Positions 1-8,714 of a DNA stretch of 56,984 nt are shown here, piece by piece. Origin of the DNA: Cohnella fermenti. GTDB lineage: Bacteria > Bacillota > Bacilli > Paenibacillales > Paenibacillaceae. Where the stretch lies: the NCBI RefSeq assembly GCF_004801405.1, contig NZ_SSOB01000056.1:1-56984 (forward strand). The letters are read 5' to 3'. The position numbers and the translations under genes are program-made. A model generated the notes under the pieces. The model worked only from the letters and a program-made list of their open reading frames with translations. It was not told the origin of the DNA and did no database searches. Within the stretch, counting starts at the first letter, position 1; the number at the start of each line of letters is the position of its first letter.

Positions 1-189
1 GGCGATGCCATTGGTGTAGGCCACCAGCGTCTTGACCCGGCCGAAGCCATAGGTCAGGCGGCTGTTGGCCGGCCGCTCGCCGAGGTGAAAGGCATACCAG
101 GCCAGCCCAAGCGCCAGGCTGTCGGTCAGCATGTGGCCGGCATCGGCAAGCAGCGCCAGCGAGCCGGTCAGCCAGCCGCTGCCGCGGCT
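1..189 (-). CDS. Cation diffusion facilitator (CDF) transporter, internal fragment
   Basis: Read on the minus strand, an open frame gives GSLALLADAGHMLTDS followed by LTYGFGRVKTLVAYTNGIA. These are the second-helix metal-site region and the following loop of CDF/CzcD/ZitB zinc-cadmium exporters, inner-membrane proteins that expel divalent metals in exchange for protons. The HMLTD segment contains the His/Asp zinc-site residues. The fragment lacks the first transmembrane helix and everything after the third, running off the window edge. Family similarity ends near base 185-190, inside an unrelated + strand gene. Recognition of the family is secure. Whether the piece belongs to this genome is doubtful (see findings). 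Confidence 0.7.
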
Positions 190-400
190 GGACGTGCCCG
201 CCCGGGCGGCGGAGAAGCCCGTCCGCGAGGAGCAGGCGATTCGCTCTCTGGAGGTCGCCGTGAAGACGATCGAGCAGGAGCTTACCCAAGCGAAGGAAGA
301 GTGGGCGAAGCCGAAGGTGGACGTCGACCGGCTCGCCGACCGGATGGTTAAGGAATTCGCGAAGCGAATGAAGCAGGACAGACAACGAAGAGGCATCTGA
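190..400 (+). CDS. Small charged coiled-coil protein, 5'-truncated, first gene of the injection-system block
   Basis: The frame ending at the TGA at 398-400 encodes a lysine/glutamate-rich tail (EEQAIRSLEVAVKTIEQELT, later VDRLADRMVKEFAKRMKQ) that should form a helix or coiled coil. No start with a ribosome binding site is visible. The frame runs upstream into the CDF-like segment, so the true 5' end is missing. Only 23 bases separate it from the next gene, so it belongs to the same operon. Small coiled-coil proteins are common between sheath/tube and LysM genes in contractile injection loci, but I cannot assign a specific role. Confidence 0.55.
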
Positions 401-423
401 CTAAGCGAAGGAGGCGAAGCGGA

Positions 424-1053
424 GTGGCGCTTAAGAAGGCGATGATTCTTGTCCATCGCGGTCCGGTTACCGATCGCGTGGACGTTCTGTTTAACCCGAG
501 CGAGTATTCGCTCGATTCCGCGAATCAATACTCGTGGAAAACAATTCCCGGCTTGTCCATGCCGATTCCCCACTTCGTAAGCGGGGAGGCATCGACGCTG
601 ACGATGGACCTGTTCTTCGATTCCTACGAAGCCCAGACCGACGTGCGCAAGCACACGATGAAGATCGTCGGGTTGCTCGATGTCGACAAGGACCTGCACG
701 CGCCGCCGCTCTGCAAGTTCGTGTGGGGCTCGCTGCAATTCAAAGGCATCGTCGAGAAGGTTGTGCAGAAGTACACGATGTTCCTCGACTCGGGCCTTCC
801 GGTCCGCGCGACGCTGACGGTCACCTTCCGCGAGGTGCAGAGCGTGAAGGAGCAGTACAAGAACATTCCCCGCCAATCGGCCGACCGCACGAAGCAGCGG
901 ACGATCAAGCAGGGGGACCAACTGTGGCAGATCGCGGCGGAGGAATACGAGGATCCGGGCCTGTGGCGGGAGATCGCGAGGGCGAACGGCATCTCGAACC
1001 CGAAGAAGCTCGAACCCGGCTCCGTTATCAAAATCCCGCGTCTATACGGGTGA
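424..1053 (+). CDS. Contractile injection system tube-end/LysM protein (Afp7/gp53-like)
   Basis: This 209-residue protein has two parts. Residues 1-150 resemble the N-terminal domain of CIS tube proteins, with the characteristic FNPSEYSLD near residue 25 and a beta-rich core. Residues ~158-207 form a LysM domain (IKQGDQLWQIAAEEYEDPGL ending SVIKIPRLYG). In Afp/PVC-type particles the equivalent protein joins the inner tube to the spike hub, and in phages gp53-type LysM proteins sit at the baseplate. The start is GTG at 424, preceded by AAGGAGG about 9 bases upstream. It is 17 bases from the next gene. Assignment rests on the domain order and on the neighbours. Confidence 0.85.
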   Translation: MALKKAMILVHRGPVTDRVDVLFNPSEYSLDSANQYSWKTIPGLSMPIPHFVSGEASTLTMDLFFDSYEAQTDVRKHTMKIVGLLDVDKDLHAPPLCKFVWGSLQFKGIVEKVVQKYTMFLDSGLPVRATLTVTFREVQSVKEQYKNIPRQSADRTKQRTIKQGDQLWQIAAEEYEDPGLWREIARANGISNPKKLEPGSVIKIPRLYG

Positions 1054-1070
1054 AGATGGGGTGAACGCCG

Positions 1071-2174
1071 ATGTCCAACGTTAAGCTCGGCACCGAGCAA
1101 TATACGTTCGAGGATCTAGAGAATAAATATCGCGAATTCATCGCTCCGGCGTTCAAGATAGCCGTCGACGGCTCCGACCTGGGGCGCGAAGGAATGGCCA
1201 TTACGGATTTATCCGTCGAGACGACGGTCGCGGACAAGTCGGACGTCGTCCGGTTCACGATCAACAACGCGTACGACCCGATCAAACGCGACTTCGAATG
1301 GTTTAACAAGAACGTGAAGCTCGGCAGCACGCTCGAGGTTCAGCTTGGCTACACGGATCAGCTCACCCCGGTGTTCTTCGGCTACGTGACGGCGATCGAC
1401 GCGAGGTTCCCGCGGGAAGGCACTCCCCAACTGTTGGTGACGGCGATGGACCTCAGCTTCAAGATGATGAGAGGAAGAGGAGTCCGCAACTACGTCGACA
1501 TCAAGATCTCGGACATTGTGAAGCAGATCGGCATGGAGTACGGAGCCGTCAGCTTCGTGATCGACGAGACCAAGGCCACGTGCCCGAGCTTCCTCAAGAA
1601 GCCGGACAACGACTACCAATTCCTGAACGAACTCGCACGGACGCTCAGCTACGACTTTTTTGTCGTCGGGAAGACGCTTTATTTTCGCCAGAAGAATAAG
1701 AACAAGACGCCGCTGATGACGCTCTCCTGGGGCAAGACGCTGATGGCGTTCAACGTCGAGATGAACCTGGCCGAACAGGTGTCCAAGGTCGTTGTCCGCA
1801 GTTGGGACCCGAAGGAGGCGAAGGTGACGGTCGGGCAAGCGACGACGATCACCAAGCTGGGCTCGAACTCGACGACGGGCGCGGATTTGCTCCAGAAGAT
1901 GGGCAGCGGGTTCGAGGAGACGCTCTTCGTGAACGCGATCGACCAGCAGGACGCGAAGACCAAAGCGGAAGCGGCTCTCTCCGAGCGGGCGATGAAGCTT
2001 GTGTCGGGCGAAGGGGAATGCATCGGGCTGCCGGAGATCCGCGCGGGCCGCTACATCACTCTCGACGGGCTCGGCAGCCGGCTCAACCAGCCGTACTACA
2101 TCGTCAGCGCGACGCATACGATCGACGGCGACGGCTACATCACTCAATTCCAGGTCGAAGGAAACGCGGTGTGA
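1071..2174 (+). CDS. Spike hub protein, gp27/phage late-control gpD-like half of VgrG
   Basis: This 367-residue protein matches the VgrG N-terminal/gp27/gpD fold: VRFTINNAYDPIKRDFEW, GYTDQLTPVFFGYVTAIDAR (the FxGxV motif of gpD proteins) and NDYQFLNELARTLSYDFFV, the D-x-x-FLxxLAxxxGY signature. It would form the trimeric hub that connects tube and spike. In most eCIS (Afp8) and T6SS VgrG proteins this half is fused to the gp5-like spike; here it ends in a TGA that overlaps a GTG start of the spike gene. ATG at 1071 follows GATGGGGTG. Function in the particle is inferred from family. Confidence 0.85.
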   Translation: MSNVKLGTEQYTFEDLENKYREFIAPAFKIAVDGSDLGREGMAITDLSVETTVADKSDVVRFTINNAYDPIKRDFEWFNKNVKLGSTLEVQLGYTDQLTPVFFGYVTAIDARFPREGTPQLLVTAMDLSFKMMRGRGVRNYVDIKISDIVKQIGMEYGAVSFVIDETKATCPSFLKKPDNDYQFLNELARTLSYDFFVVGKTLYFRQKNKNKTPLMTLSWGKTLMAFNVEMNLAEQVSKVVVRSWDPKEAKVTVGQATTITKLGSNSTTGADLLQKMGSGFEETLFVNAIDQQDAKTKAEAALSERAMKLVSGEGECIGLPEIRAGRYITLDGLGSRLNQPYYIVSATHTIDGDGYITQFQVEGNAV

Positions 2175-2902
2175 AGATGGACGACATGTACAGCTCTCTT
2201 AATCAGATGAACGACATGATGCTCGGGCTCGTGAACGGCGTCTACATCGGCATCGTGGCGGACAACAAGGACCCGGAGAATTACGGCAGGGTCAAGCTGA
2301 CGATCCCCGTGTTCGACGAGCAGAAAACAACGGGTTGGGCGCGGGTGGCGACGCTGATGGCGGGCAAGGAGCGGGGGTCTCTGTTCGTTCCGGAGGTCGG
2401 CGATGAGGTCGTGGTCGCCTTCCAGATGGGCGATCTGCGCAATCCGATCGTGATCGGCAGCCTCTGGAGCAGCAAGAGCAAGCCGCCGGCCGGCAAGGAC
2501 GAGAAGAACAACATCCGCAAGCTTCACTCCCGCGGGGGCCACGAGTTGAGCTTCGACGACACCGACGGCGACGGCAAGCTCACGGTCAAGACGAAGAAGG
2601 GGCACACGCTGGAGTTGCTCGACAAGTCCGACACGCTCACGATCAAGGAAGCGAACGGCCAGAATTCGATTGTTATCAAGGGCGGCTCCGCGAACGAGAT
2701 TACGGTCAAGAGCGGCGAGACGAAGATCACGATCAACAACAAGGGCGACGTGGAGATCAGCAGCATGAAGAGCGTGAAGCTGAAGTCGACCCAGGTGACG
2801 CTGGAAGCGTCGGCGACGATGGACATCAAGGCGGGCGCCGCGCTGAACCTGAAGACCGACGGAATGCTGACGCTCAAGGGCTCCATGGTCAAAATCAACT
2901 GA
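2171..2902 (+). CDS. Spike protein, gp5/gpV OB-fold plus beta-helix half of VgrG
   Basis: Residues ~18-105 are a gpV/gp5 OB-fold domain (YGRVKLTIPVFDEQKTTGWA, then FVPEVGDEVVVAF and NPIVIGSLW). Residues ~125-243 are a run of short beta repeats rich in K, T and G (TLTIKEAN, EITVKSGETKITIN, VTLEASATMDIKAG) typical of the triple-stranded spike beta-helix. GTG at 2171 overlaps the previous stop (GTGA) and sits about 8 bases after AAGGAA; ATG at 2177 is the alternative. With the hub gene it reconstitutes a full VgrG/Afp8. No C-terminal effector extension is seen. The PAAR-like tip may come from the DUF4280 gene at 15851-16237. Confidence 0.88.
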   Translation: MKMDDMYSSLNQMNDMMLGLVNGVYIGIVADNKDPENYGRVKLTIPVFDEQKTTGWARVATLMAGKERGSLFVPEVGDEVVVAFQMGDLRNPIVIGSLWSSKSKPPAGKDEKNNIRKLHSRGGHELSFDDTDGDGKLTVKTKKGHTLELLDKSDTLTIKEANGQNSIVIKGGSANEITVKSGETKITINNKGDVEISSMKSVKLKSTQVTLEASATMDIKAGAALNLKTDGMLTLKGSMVKIN

Positions 2903-2922
2903 GACGACGAGGAGGAAAGCAA

Positions 2923-3324
2923 GTGTCGAAGGAGTTTCTGGGGCGGGGATGGAAGTTCCCGATCGAGGTCGACGAGGCGACCGGCCGGATCAGGATGAGC
3001 GAGCACGAGGAAGACATCGCGGAAGCGATCCGAATCATTATCTGGACCGCCAAGGGAGAACGGCTCATGCGCCCGGACTTCGGCTGCGGAATCGACCGCT
3101 ACTTGTTCGAGAGCAACGACGACACGACGCTGCGCCTGATCGAAGCCGAGGTGGAGGAAGCGGTCCGCATGTGGGAGCCTCGCGTGCACGAGATTGAGGT
3201 GCAGGCGGAGCGGGACTCCGGCGACGAGTCGAAGCTGCTTCTGCACGTGAAGTACGAAGTGCGGACGACCAACAATCTGTACAATCAGGTGTATCCGTTC
3301 TACTTATATGAAGGTTCCAACTAA
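2923..3324 (+). CDS. Baseplate wedge protein gp25/gpW family
   Basis: This 133-residue protein carries the gp25/gpW lysozyme-like fold seen in Afp9, TssE and phage gp25. Diagnostic segments are EDIAEAIRIIIWTAKGERLM, MRPDFGCGIDRYLFE and the EPRVHEIEV strand. gp25 is the conserved wedge component that seeds sheath assembly at the baseplate. The GTG start at 2923 follows GAGGAGGAAAG at good spacing, 20 bases downstream of the spike gene. Length and motif order are normal for the family. Confidence 0.9.
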   Translation: MSKEFLGRGWKFPIEVDEATGRIRMSEHEEDIAEAIRIIIWTAKGERLMRPDFGCGIDRYLFESNDDTTLRLIEAEVEEAVRMWEPRVHEIEVQAERDSGDESKLLLHVKYEVRTTNNLYNQVYPFYLYEGSN

Positions 3325-3378
3325 GCCGAAGCGTTATTGCAAGTCGAAGAATCAAATCCAACCATCGGAGCGAGTCGT

Positions 3379-6300
3379 ATGACCAAGTTAAGCTCGGGAA
3401 GGGGGCCGCTGGCCAGCCCCCCGACGATCGACGAACGCAAGAAGGAGCAACTGATCGAGCAGATCGCGAGGCTTGCTCCCCATTATACGCCGGAGTGGAG
3501 ATTCAGGCCCGACGACCCGGACCCGGGATCGGCGCTGGCGCTCATGTTCGCGCACCTGCTCTCGGGCAATATCGAGCGGCTGAACCAGGTTCCGGCGAAG
3601 AGCTTCCTGGCCTTCTTGAACCGGTTCCACGTCGAGCTGGCGCAGGCGAAGCCCGCCTTCGCCCAGCTTGCCTTCCAACTGGCGGAAGGAACGCCGGAGC
3701 CGGTGTTCATCGAGCGCGGCGTTCAGGTGGCCGCCTCCGTTCCCGGCGAGCCGCGGCCGATTCTGTTCGAGACGGCGAGCGCGGCGCTGCTGACGCCGGC
3801 GCGGCTGACGGACGTGCTGTCGGTCAGCCCGCGCCTGGACCGGATCGTCCGTCTCGCAGCGGACGGGGAGATGAGCCTTCTGCCCGGTGCCGGCCGCGGA
3901 ACGGCGGTATTCGGAACGGAAGGGGACAACCTTCAGGAGCACGCGATGTACCTGAAGCACGACTACCTGTTCCTGCTCCGCCACCCCGCTCTGCTGGAGC
4001 TGACCGTGCATCACGGGCAGAACGAGCAAGCCGCTCTGGAGTCGGTGCAGCTATTGACCGACCCGGCCAAGGTTCGCTGGGAATATTACAGCGGCGGCGA
4101 ATGGGTCGAATTCCAACGCTCGTACGGGGCGGGAACGACGATCCGGCTGCTCAAGCTGGCGACGCAGCCGGTCGATTCCTTCGTCCACGACGAAGTCGCG
4201 GGGCGCTGGATTCGCTGCCGCGCCGTCTCGATGGAGGAGCGCAGCGGAGCGGCCGCCTTGGGCAAGGTGCAGCTCGACCGCCTGCTGCTCAAGAGCGAAT
4301 ACGCATCTCCGCGGGACGACGACGGCATCCGGCCCGACCGGCTCTACTTCAACGACGTTCAGCTCAGCGACGAGGAAGGGTGCATGCCGTTCGGGGACTT
4401 CTTCGCCTTGTTCGGACTGTTCTATGTGTCGAGCGAGGAAGTGCTGTCCAAGCGGGGCGCAACGGTTACGTTGAAGTTCGGCGCCGAGATTCGCCAGCAT
4501 ACGCTTATTCCGGAGCAGCCCCCGAATATCAACTGGAAGCTGATCATGAAGCGGCACGAGATCGAGAAGGCGGAGCAATTCGATCCGGTTACGGTCGCGA
4601 CGATCCAATGGGAATATTGGAACGGCGCCGCCTGGGTCATGCTGCCGATCGGCGCGGAAGCCCAGAAGCTGTTCAGCGTTCCGTGGGAGGGCGAGGAGGA
4701 GCGGGAGATCTCGTTCGTCTGCCCGGAGGACATGGCTCCGATCTCCGTGAACGCGGAGGAGAACTATTGGATTCGGGGGCGGATCGTCCAGATTCTGAAC
4801 GCCTACTCGCCGAAGGCGATCTATTATTCGCCGGTCGTCTCCAATCTGAGGATGAGGTTCGGGTACGAGCGGCCGGAACGTCCTCCTCAGAAGCTGATGC
4901 TTCAGAACAACATGGAATGGAAGGAACGGACGAAGGAGGCGCAGACGGGCCTCGGTGTGTTCCGGCCGTTCCTCGCGATGGAAGGACGCTACCCCGCGCT
5001 GTGGCTCGGCTTCGATCAGCCGCCGGAACGCGGCCCGATCCATCTGTACTTGCAGATGGTCGAGCGGCGGATCGCGGAGAGCGATGTCCCGTTCATCGAG
5101 TGGGAGTACCTGAAGGGCGGCGGGGCCGGCGCAAGCTGGGCGCCGCTGCCGGCGGCGGACGAGACGAACGGCTTCACGCGAAGCGGCGACGTGCAGTTCG
5201 TCGGGCCTCGGGATTACGCGGCCTCGGAGTTCTTCGGCATGCGGCGGTATTGGATTCGGGCGGTGAACCGCGACGGCCGCTACGACAAGCCGTCCGAAGC
5301 GGCGAACGTGCCGCGGCTGCTGAATGCGGCGCTGAACACGATTGTCGCCGTCCAGCAGGAGACGGTCCAGGACGAGCTGCCGCAGCGGATCGAGATTTAC
5401 GACTCCGCAGAGGAGCAAGTGAGCGAACGTTACGTGCTGGCGGAGAAGCCGGTGCTGTCCGAAGAGGTGTGGGTCGACGAGACCGGAGAGATCTCGAAGG
5501 AAGAGCTGGAGGAATTGGAGCTGCTGGAGGACCGGATCGAGACGATTCGCGACTCGGAGAAGGAGCTGCTTCGCGTCTGGGTTCGCTATTATCCGGTCGA
5601 GCAATTCCTGCGCTCCGGACCGAAGGATCGCCATTATCGGATCGACCGCGCGACCGGAACGATTACGTTCGGCAACGGCAAGGAAGGGAAGAAGCCGCAG
5701 TTGCTCGGGGATGATACCGTGCGCGTCACGTACGCGGCCGGCGGGGGCAAGCGCGGCAACGTGCCGGCCGGAACGATAAGCACGATGCAGGACGCGATCG
5801 CCTACGTCGCGGGAGTGACGAATCCGTTCCCGGCATCGGGAGGCTGCGACCTGGGAACGGTTGAAGAAGCGACGATCCGGGGGCCGAAGCTGTTCGGCCA
5901 TCGCAACCGGGCGGTGACGGCCGAGGACTTCGAATGGCTGACCCGCGAGGCGCATCCGAACGTCGCCAAGGTGAAGTGCCTGCCGAACGTGAACGCGAAG
6001 CTCGAGAAGGAGCCCGGCGCCGTCTCGATTGTCGTCTATCCGAAGTCCGGCATCGGCAGCGGCTCGCACTTCCAGGAGCTGAAGCGGGTCGTCGAGGCCA
6101 GCCTGCTGGACAAGGCGGCGTCCGGCGTCGCGTTCCCGGGCAATGTGCAGATTATCGCGCCGGCTTTGCTCGAGATCGGGGTGTACGCGACGGTCTGGGT
6201 CAAGAGCATGGACGATGTCGTGCCGGTCGAGCGGGAGATCGTGCGCAAGCTGAACGGCTTCCTCGATCCGATCTCCGGCAACGCGGACGGACAGGGCTGG

Positions 6301-6507
6301 GAGATCGGCCGCATGATCCATCACTCGATGTTCTACGCGCTGTTGAAGTCCATCGGCCCGGTCGTGCACATTCCGCAGCTTGCGCTTGAGGTGTACAAGA
6401 CGGAGAACGGCGAGCGGACGGAATGGAACGCGGACAGAATCGTCGACGTGCCCCACGGCATCTTCGTGCCGGGCGACCATCGCATTACGGTAGAAGTGAA
6501 GAAGTAG
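3379..6507 (+). CDS. Large baseplate J-like protein (Afp11-type, gp6-like)
   Basis: About 1042 residues. The N-terminal stretch RFRPDDPDPGSALALMFAHL is the D-P-G-x-A(L)xxxFA motif shared by TIGR02243-type putative baseplate assembly proteins. The middle consists of repeated beta modules containing paired W-E-Y/W-x-x-L strands (VRWEYYSGGEW, IQWEYWNGAAWV, IEWEYLKGGG). The last ~350 residues hold the baseplate J core (YRIDRATGTITFGNGKEGKK, then FGHRNRAVTAEDFEWLTREA). It would form the wedge that carries sheath and fibres. I prefer ATG at 3379 (GGAG upstream); TTG at 3337 would add 14 residues. The next gene starts 13 bases downstream. Confidence 0.85.
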   Translation: MTKLSSGRGPLASPPTIDERKKEQLIEQIARLAPHYTPEWRFRPDDPDPGSALALMFAHLLSGNIERLNQVPAKSFLAFLNRFHVELAQAKPAFAQLAFQLAEGTPEPVFIERGVQVAASVPGEPRPILFETASAALLTPARLTDVLSVSPRLDRIVRLAADGEMSLLPGAGRGTAVFGTEGDNLQEHAMYLKHDYLFLLRHPALLELTVHHGQNEQAALESVQLLTDPAKVRWEYYSGGEWVEFQRSYGAGTTIRLLKLATQPVDSFVHDEVAGRWIRCRAVSMEERSGAAALGKVQLDRLLLKSEYASPRDDDGIRPDRLYFNDVQLSDEEGCMPFGDFFALFGLFYVSSEEVLSKRGATVTLKFGAEIRQHTLIPEQPPNINWKLIMKRHEIEKAEQFDPVTVATIQWEYWNGAAWVMLPIGAEAQKLFSVPWEGEEEREISFVCPEDMAPISVNAEENYWIRGRIVQILNAYSPKAIYYSPVVSNLRMRFGYERPERPPQKLMLQNNMEWKERTKEAQTGLGVFRPFLAMEGRYPALWLGFDQPPERGPIHLYLQMVERRIAESDVPFIEWEYLKGGGAGASWAPLPAADETNGFTRSGDVQFVGPRDYAASEFFGMRRYWIRAVNRDGRYDKPSEAANVPRLLNAALNTIVAVQQETVQDELPQRIEIYDSAEEQVSERYVLAEKPVLSEEVWVDETGEISKEELEELELLEDRIETIRDSEKELLRVWVRYYPVEQFLRSGPKDRHYRIDRATGTITFGNGKEGKKPQLLGDDTVRVTYAAGGGKRGNVPAGTISTMQDAIAYVAGVTNPFPASGGCDLGTVEEATIRGPKLFGHRNRAVTAEDFEWLTREAHPNVAKVKCLPNVNAKLEKEPGAVSIVVYPKSGIGSGSHFQELKRVVEASLLDKAASGVAFPGNVQIIAPALLEIGVYATVWVKSMDDVVPVEREIVRKLNGFLDPISGNADGQGWEIGRMIHHSMFYALLKSIGPVVHIPQLALEVYKTENGERTEWNADRIVDVPHGIFVPGDHRITVEVKK

Positions 6508-6520
6508 AGGAGGAAGCCGC

Positions 6521-8698
6521 ATGCTGCCATTGCCGAATCTGGACGATCGCACCTTCGAGGAGCTTATTCGCGAAGCGCGCGACCTTCTTCCCGGCATTCT
6601 GGAGTCCTGGACGGATCAGAACGAGCACGATCCCGGGATGACGCTGCTGGAGCTGCTCGCCTGGCATCTGGAGATGCAGCAGTTCCAGCTCGATCGGCTG
6701 ACGGGAAGCCACGAACGCAAATTTCTGAAGCTGCTGGGGGAAGCGCCGAGAGACCGCTCGCCGGCGACGACCTCCGTCAGCTTCTCCAAGGCGCCCGCGC
6801 AGCTATTGCTCCCTTACGGCACGCTGCTTCGCGTCGGCGACCTTCCGTTCGAGACGGTTCGGCCCCTGACGATTCTGCCGGACACGGAGAGGCGGATCTT
6901 CATCCATACGGATGAAGGGATATCCGAGGTGACGGACGACTTCGAATCGGGAAGCGCTCCGTTCCATCCGTTCGGTCTCGAGTGCCGGGTCGGCTCGAGC
7001 TTGATCATTGAATTCCGGGAGTCGCTGCCGGAAGAGAAGCCGCTGTCGCTCTGGTTCCAACTGCACGATCAAGAGCCGGACCTGCGCATTCCCGCCCGCT
7101 ACAAGCTGTTCACCCCTTCCGGCAAGGTGGAATGGCGGTATTGGCGAGAAGGCGGTCCGACGAACGAAGCGGACACTTCGACGAATGAAGCGGGAGCGGC
7201 GAACGGAAGCTGGGAGCTTATCGATCTCGAGCGGGACGAATCGTACGGCTTCCACCAGAGCGGACCGATTCTGTTCCAGATTCCGCGCGGCGCAGGCAAC
7301 GTGCATCGCATTCGCGCGACGCTCGCGGACGGGGAATACAGCGATCCCCCCTACATAAGAAGATTGATGTGGAACGAGGTATTCGCGAAGCAGGGACGGA
7401 CGATGGCGCTGTCGGAGCTGTTCGACGGGGCGCCGGACGGCAGCCGGACCGTTCGGCTGGGCCACGCCTTGTTCGGCACGGGGCTTGTCTCCGTGCAGCT
7501 TAAGACCGGAGGCGGAGCCTGGTTCGATGCGGACGAGGGTTCGTACGCGGTCGAGCGCTTGGAGGGCGAGACCGTCGTCCGATTCGCGGACGAGGCGGCT
7601 TGGCCGGCCGGCGAGCGGAGCGTTCGGATTATTGCCGTCGATCCGGAATTCGCGGACCGGATTGAGCTGGGAAGAGGCACCGGGCTGTCGGGCCAGACGT
7701 TCCCGCTGCCGATTGTGCCGCTGCTGCCGGACGAGTTCGGGCTTCAGGTCGGATGGCGTCTGGAGAGCGACGGCGAGATGGTGTGGCAGGATTGGGAGAG
7801 GGTGCTGGACTTCGACGAATCGTATTCCGGGAGCCTCCATTATGTGATCGACGAGGAAGAAGGCGTCGTCCGCTTCTCGGACGGAGTGCACGGGGCGGTT
7901 CCGCCCGCCTCTGCGGTGCCGAATATTCGCATCACGGGCTATCGGATCGGCGTCGGGGAGGAAGGCAATGTCAAAGCCGTCGCGCACAACGAGATCGACC
8001 TGATCTATCCGCTCCAGGTGACGAACCTGTTCCCCGCTTACGGCGGGGCGGAGCCGGAGACGCTGAAGGAAGCGATGCAGCGGGCAAAGCTGTCGGTGCT
8101 CGAGCCGAGCTGCGGCGTCACGGCCGAGGATCTGGAGCGGCGAGTCATGGAGATTCCGGGTCTGCGGATCGCGAGGGTGAAGGCCATTCCCGGCTACAAG
8201 CCCACATTGGAAAATTACCCGGCCCAGCGCTCCTACAGCGACACTTCGATCGTTATCGTTCCTTACAGCAGGCGTTCGTGGCCGCGTCCGGCCGCAGGCA
8301 TGATGGCGACCGTGCATCGGCATCTGGAGCCCTATCGGCTGCTCACGACGAAGCTTCACGTCATTCCTCCGGAATACGTGAGGGTGACGGTTCGGGCGGT
8401 GATCGTCGTCGAGCCCCGGTACGAGGGCAGGGAGAACGAGGTGAAGGCGAAGCTGTCCGAATGGCTGCAGCCGTACGGTCAGGATTCGCTGAACGGCTGG
8501 GAATTCGGCAAGCCGATCTATAAGAGCGACGTGTACGACGTGATCCACCGGGTGCCCGGCATTCGCTATATCCAAGACGTATGGCTGATGGCGGACGGAC
8601 GGGGCGTCCATCGCGAGGAAGGCGGGGACGTCCGCATTCCGCCGAACGGGCTTGTCGTCTCCGGCGATCACGAGATCGAGTTCGTGACGTCATTCTGA
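6521..8698 (+). CDS. Second baseplate J-like assembly protein
   Basis: This 725-residue protein opens with EELIREARDLLPGILESWTD and NEHDPGMTLLELLAWHLEM, the classic entry motif of TIGR02243 baseplate assembly proteins. It ends with a J-type core (VRFSDGVHGAVPPASAVPNI, SVLEPSCGVTAEDLERRVME). It shares architecture with the preceding gene but is shorter and lacks the triple W-E-Y modules, so the two probably occupy the inner and outer wedge positions (Afp11/Afp12, gp6/gp7). ATG at 6521 follows GAGGAGGAAG. The residue run ~207-230 contains a short Thr/Asn/Glu-rich linker (TNEADTSTNEAG). Confidence 0.82.
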   Translation: MLPLPNLDDRTFEELIREARDLLPGILESWTDQNEHDPGMTLLELLAWHLEMQQFQLDRLTGSHERKFLKLLGEAPRDRSPATTSVSFSKAPAQLLLPYGTLLRVGDLPFETVRPLTILPDTERRIFIHTDEGISEVTDDFESGSAPFHPFGLECRVGSSLIIEFRESLPEEKPLSLWFQLHDQEPDLRIPARYKLFTPSGKVEWRYWREGGPTNEADTSTNEAGAANGSWELIDLERDESYGFHQSGPILFQIPRGAGNVHRIRATLADGEYSDPPYIRRLMWNEVFAKQGRTMALSELFDGAPDGSRTVRLGHALFGTGLVSVQLKTGGGAWFDADEGSYAVERLEGETVVRFADEAAWPAGERSVRIIAVDPEFADRIELGRGTGLSGQTFPLPIVPLLPDEFGLQVGWRLESDGEMVWQDWERVLDFDESYSGSLHYVIDEEEGVVRFSDGVHGAVPPASAVPNIRITGYRIGVGEEGNVKAVAHNEIDLIYPLQVTNLFPAYGGAEPETLKEAMQRAKLSVLEPSCGVTAEDLERRVMEIPGLRIARVKAIPGYKPTLENYPAQRSYSDTSIVIVPYSRRSWPRPAAGMMATVHRHLEPYRLLTTKLHVIPPEYVRVTVRAVIVVEPRYEGRENEVKAKLSEWLQPYGQDSLNGWEFGKPIYKSDVYDVIHRVPGIRYIQDVWLMADGRGVHREEGGDVRIPPNGLVVSGDHEIEFVTSF

Positions 8699-8714
8699 GG
8701 GAGGGGCGTTAGCG

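Noticed and set aside
3495..5714. Long alternative-frame open reading frames inside the baseplate genes
   Set aside because: These are high-GC shadow frames: Arg/Gly/Ala-rich, without domains, fully inside genes with clear family motifs.
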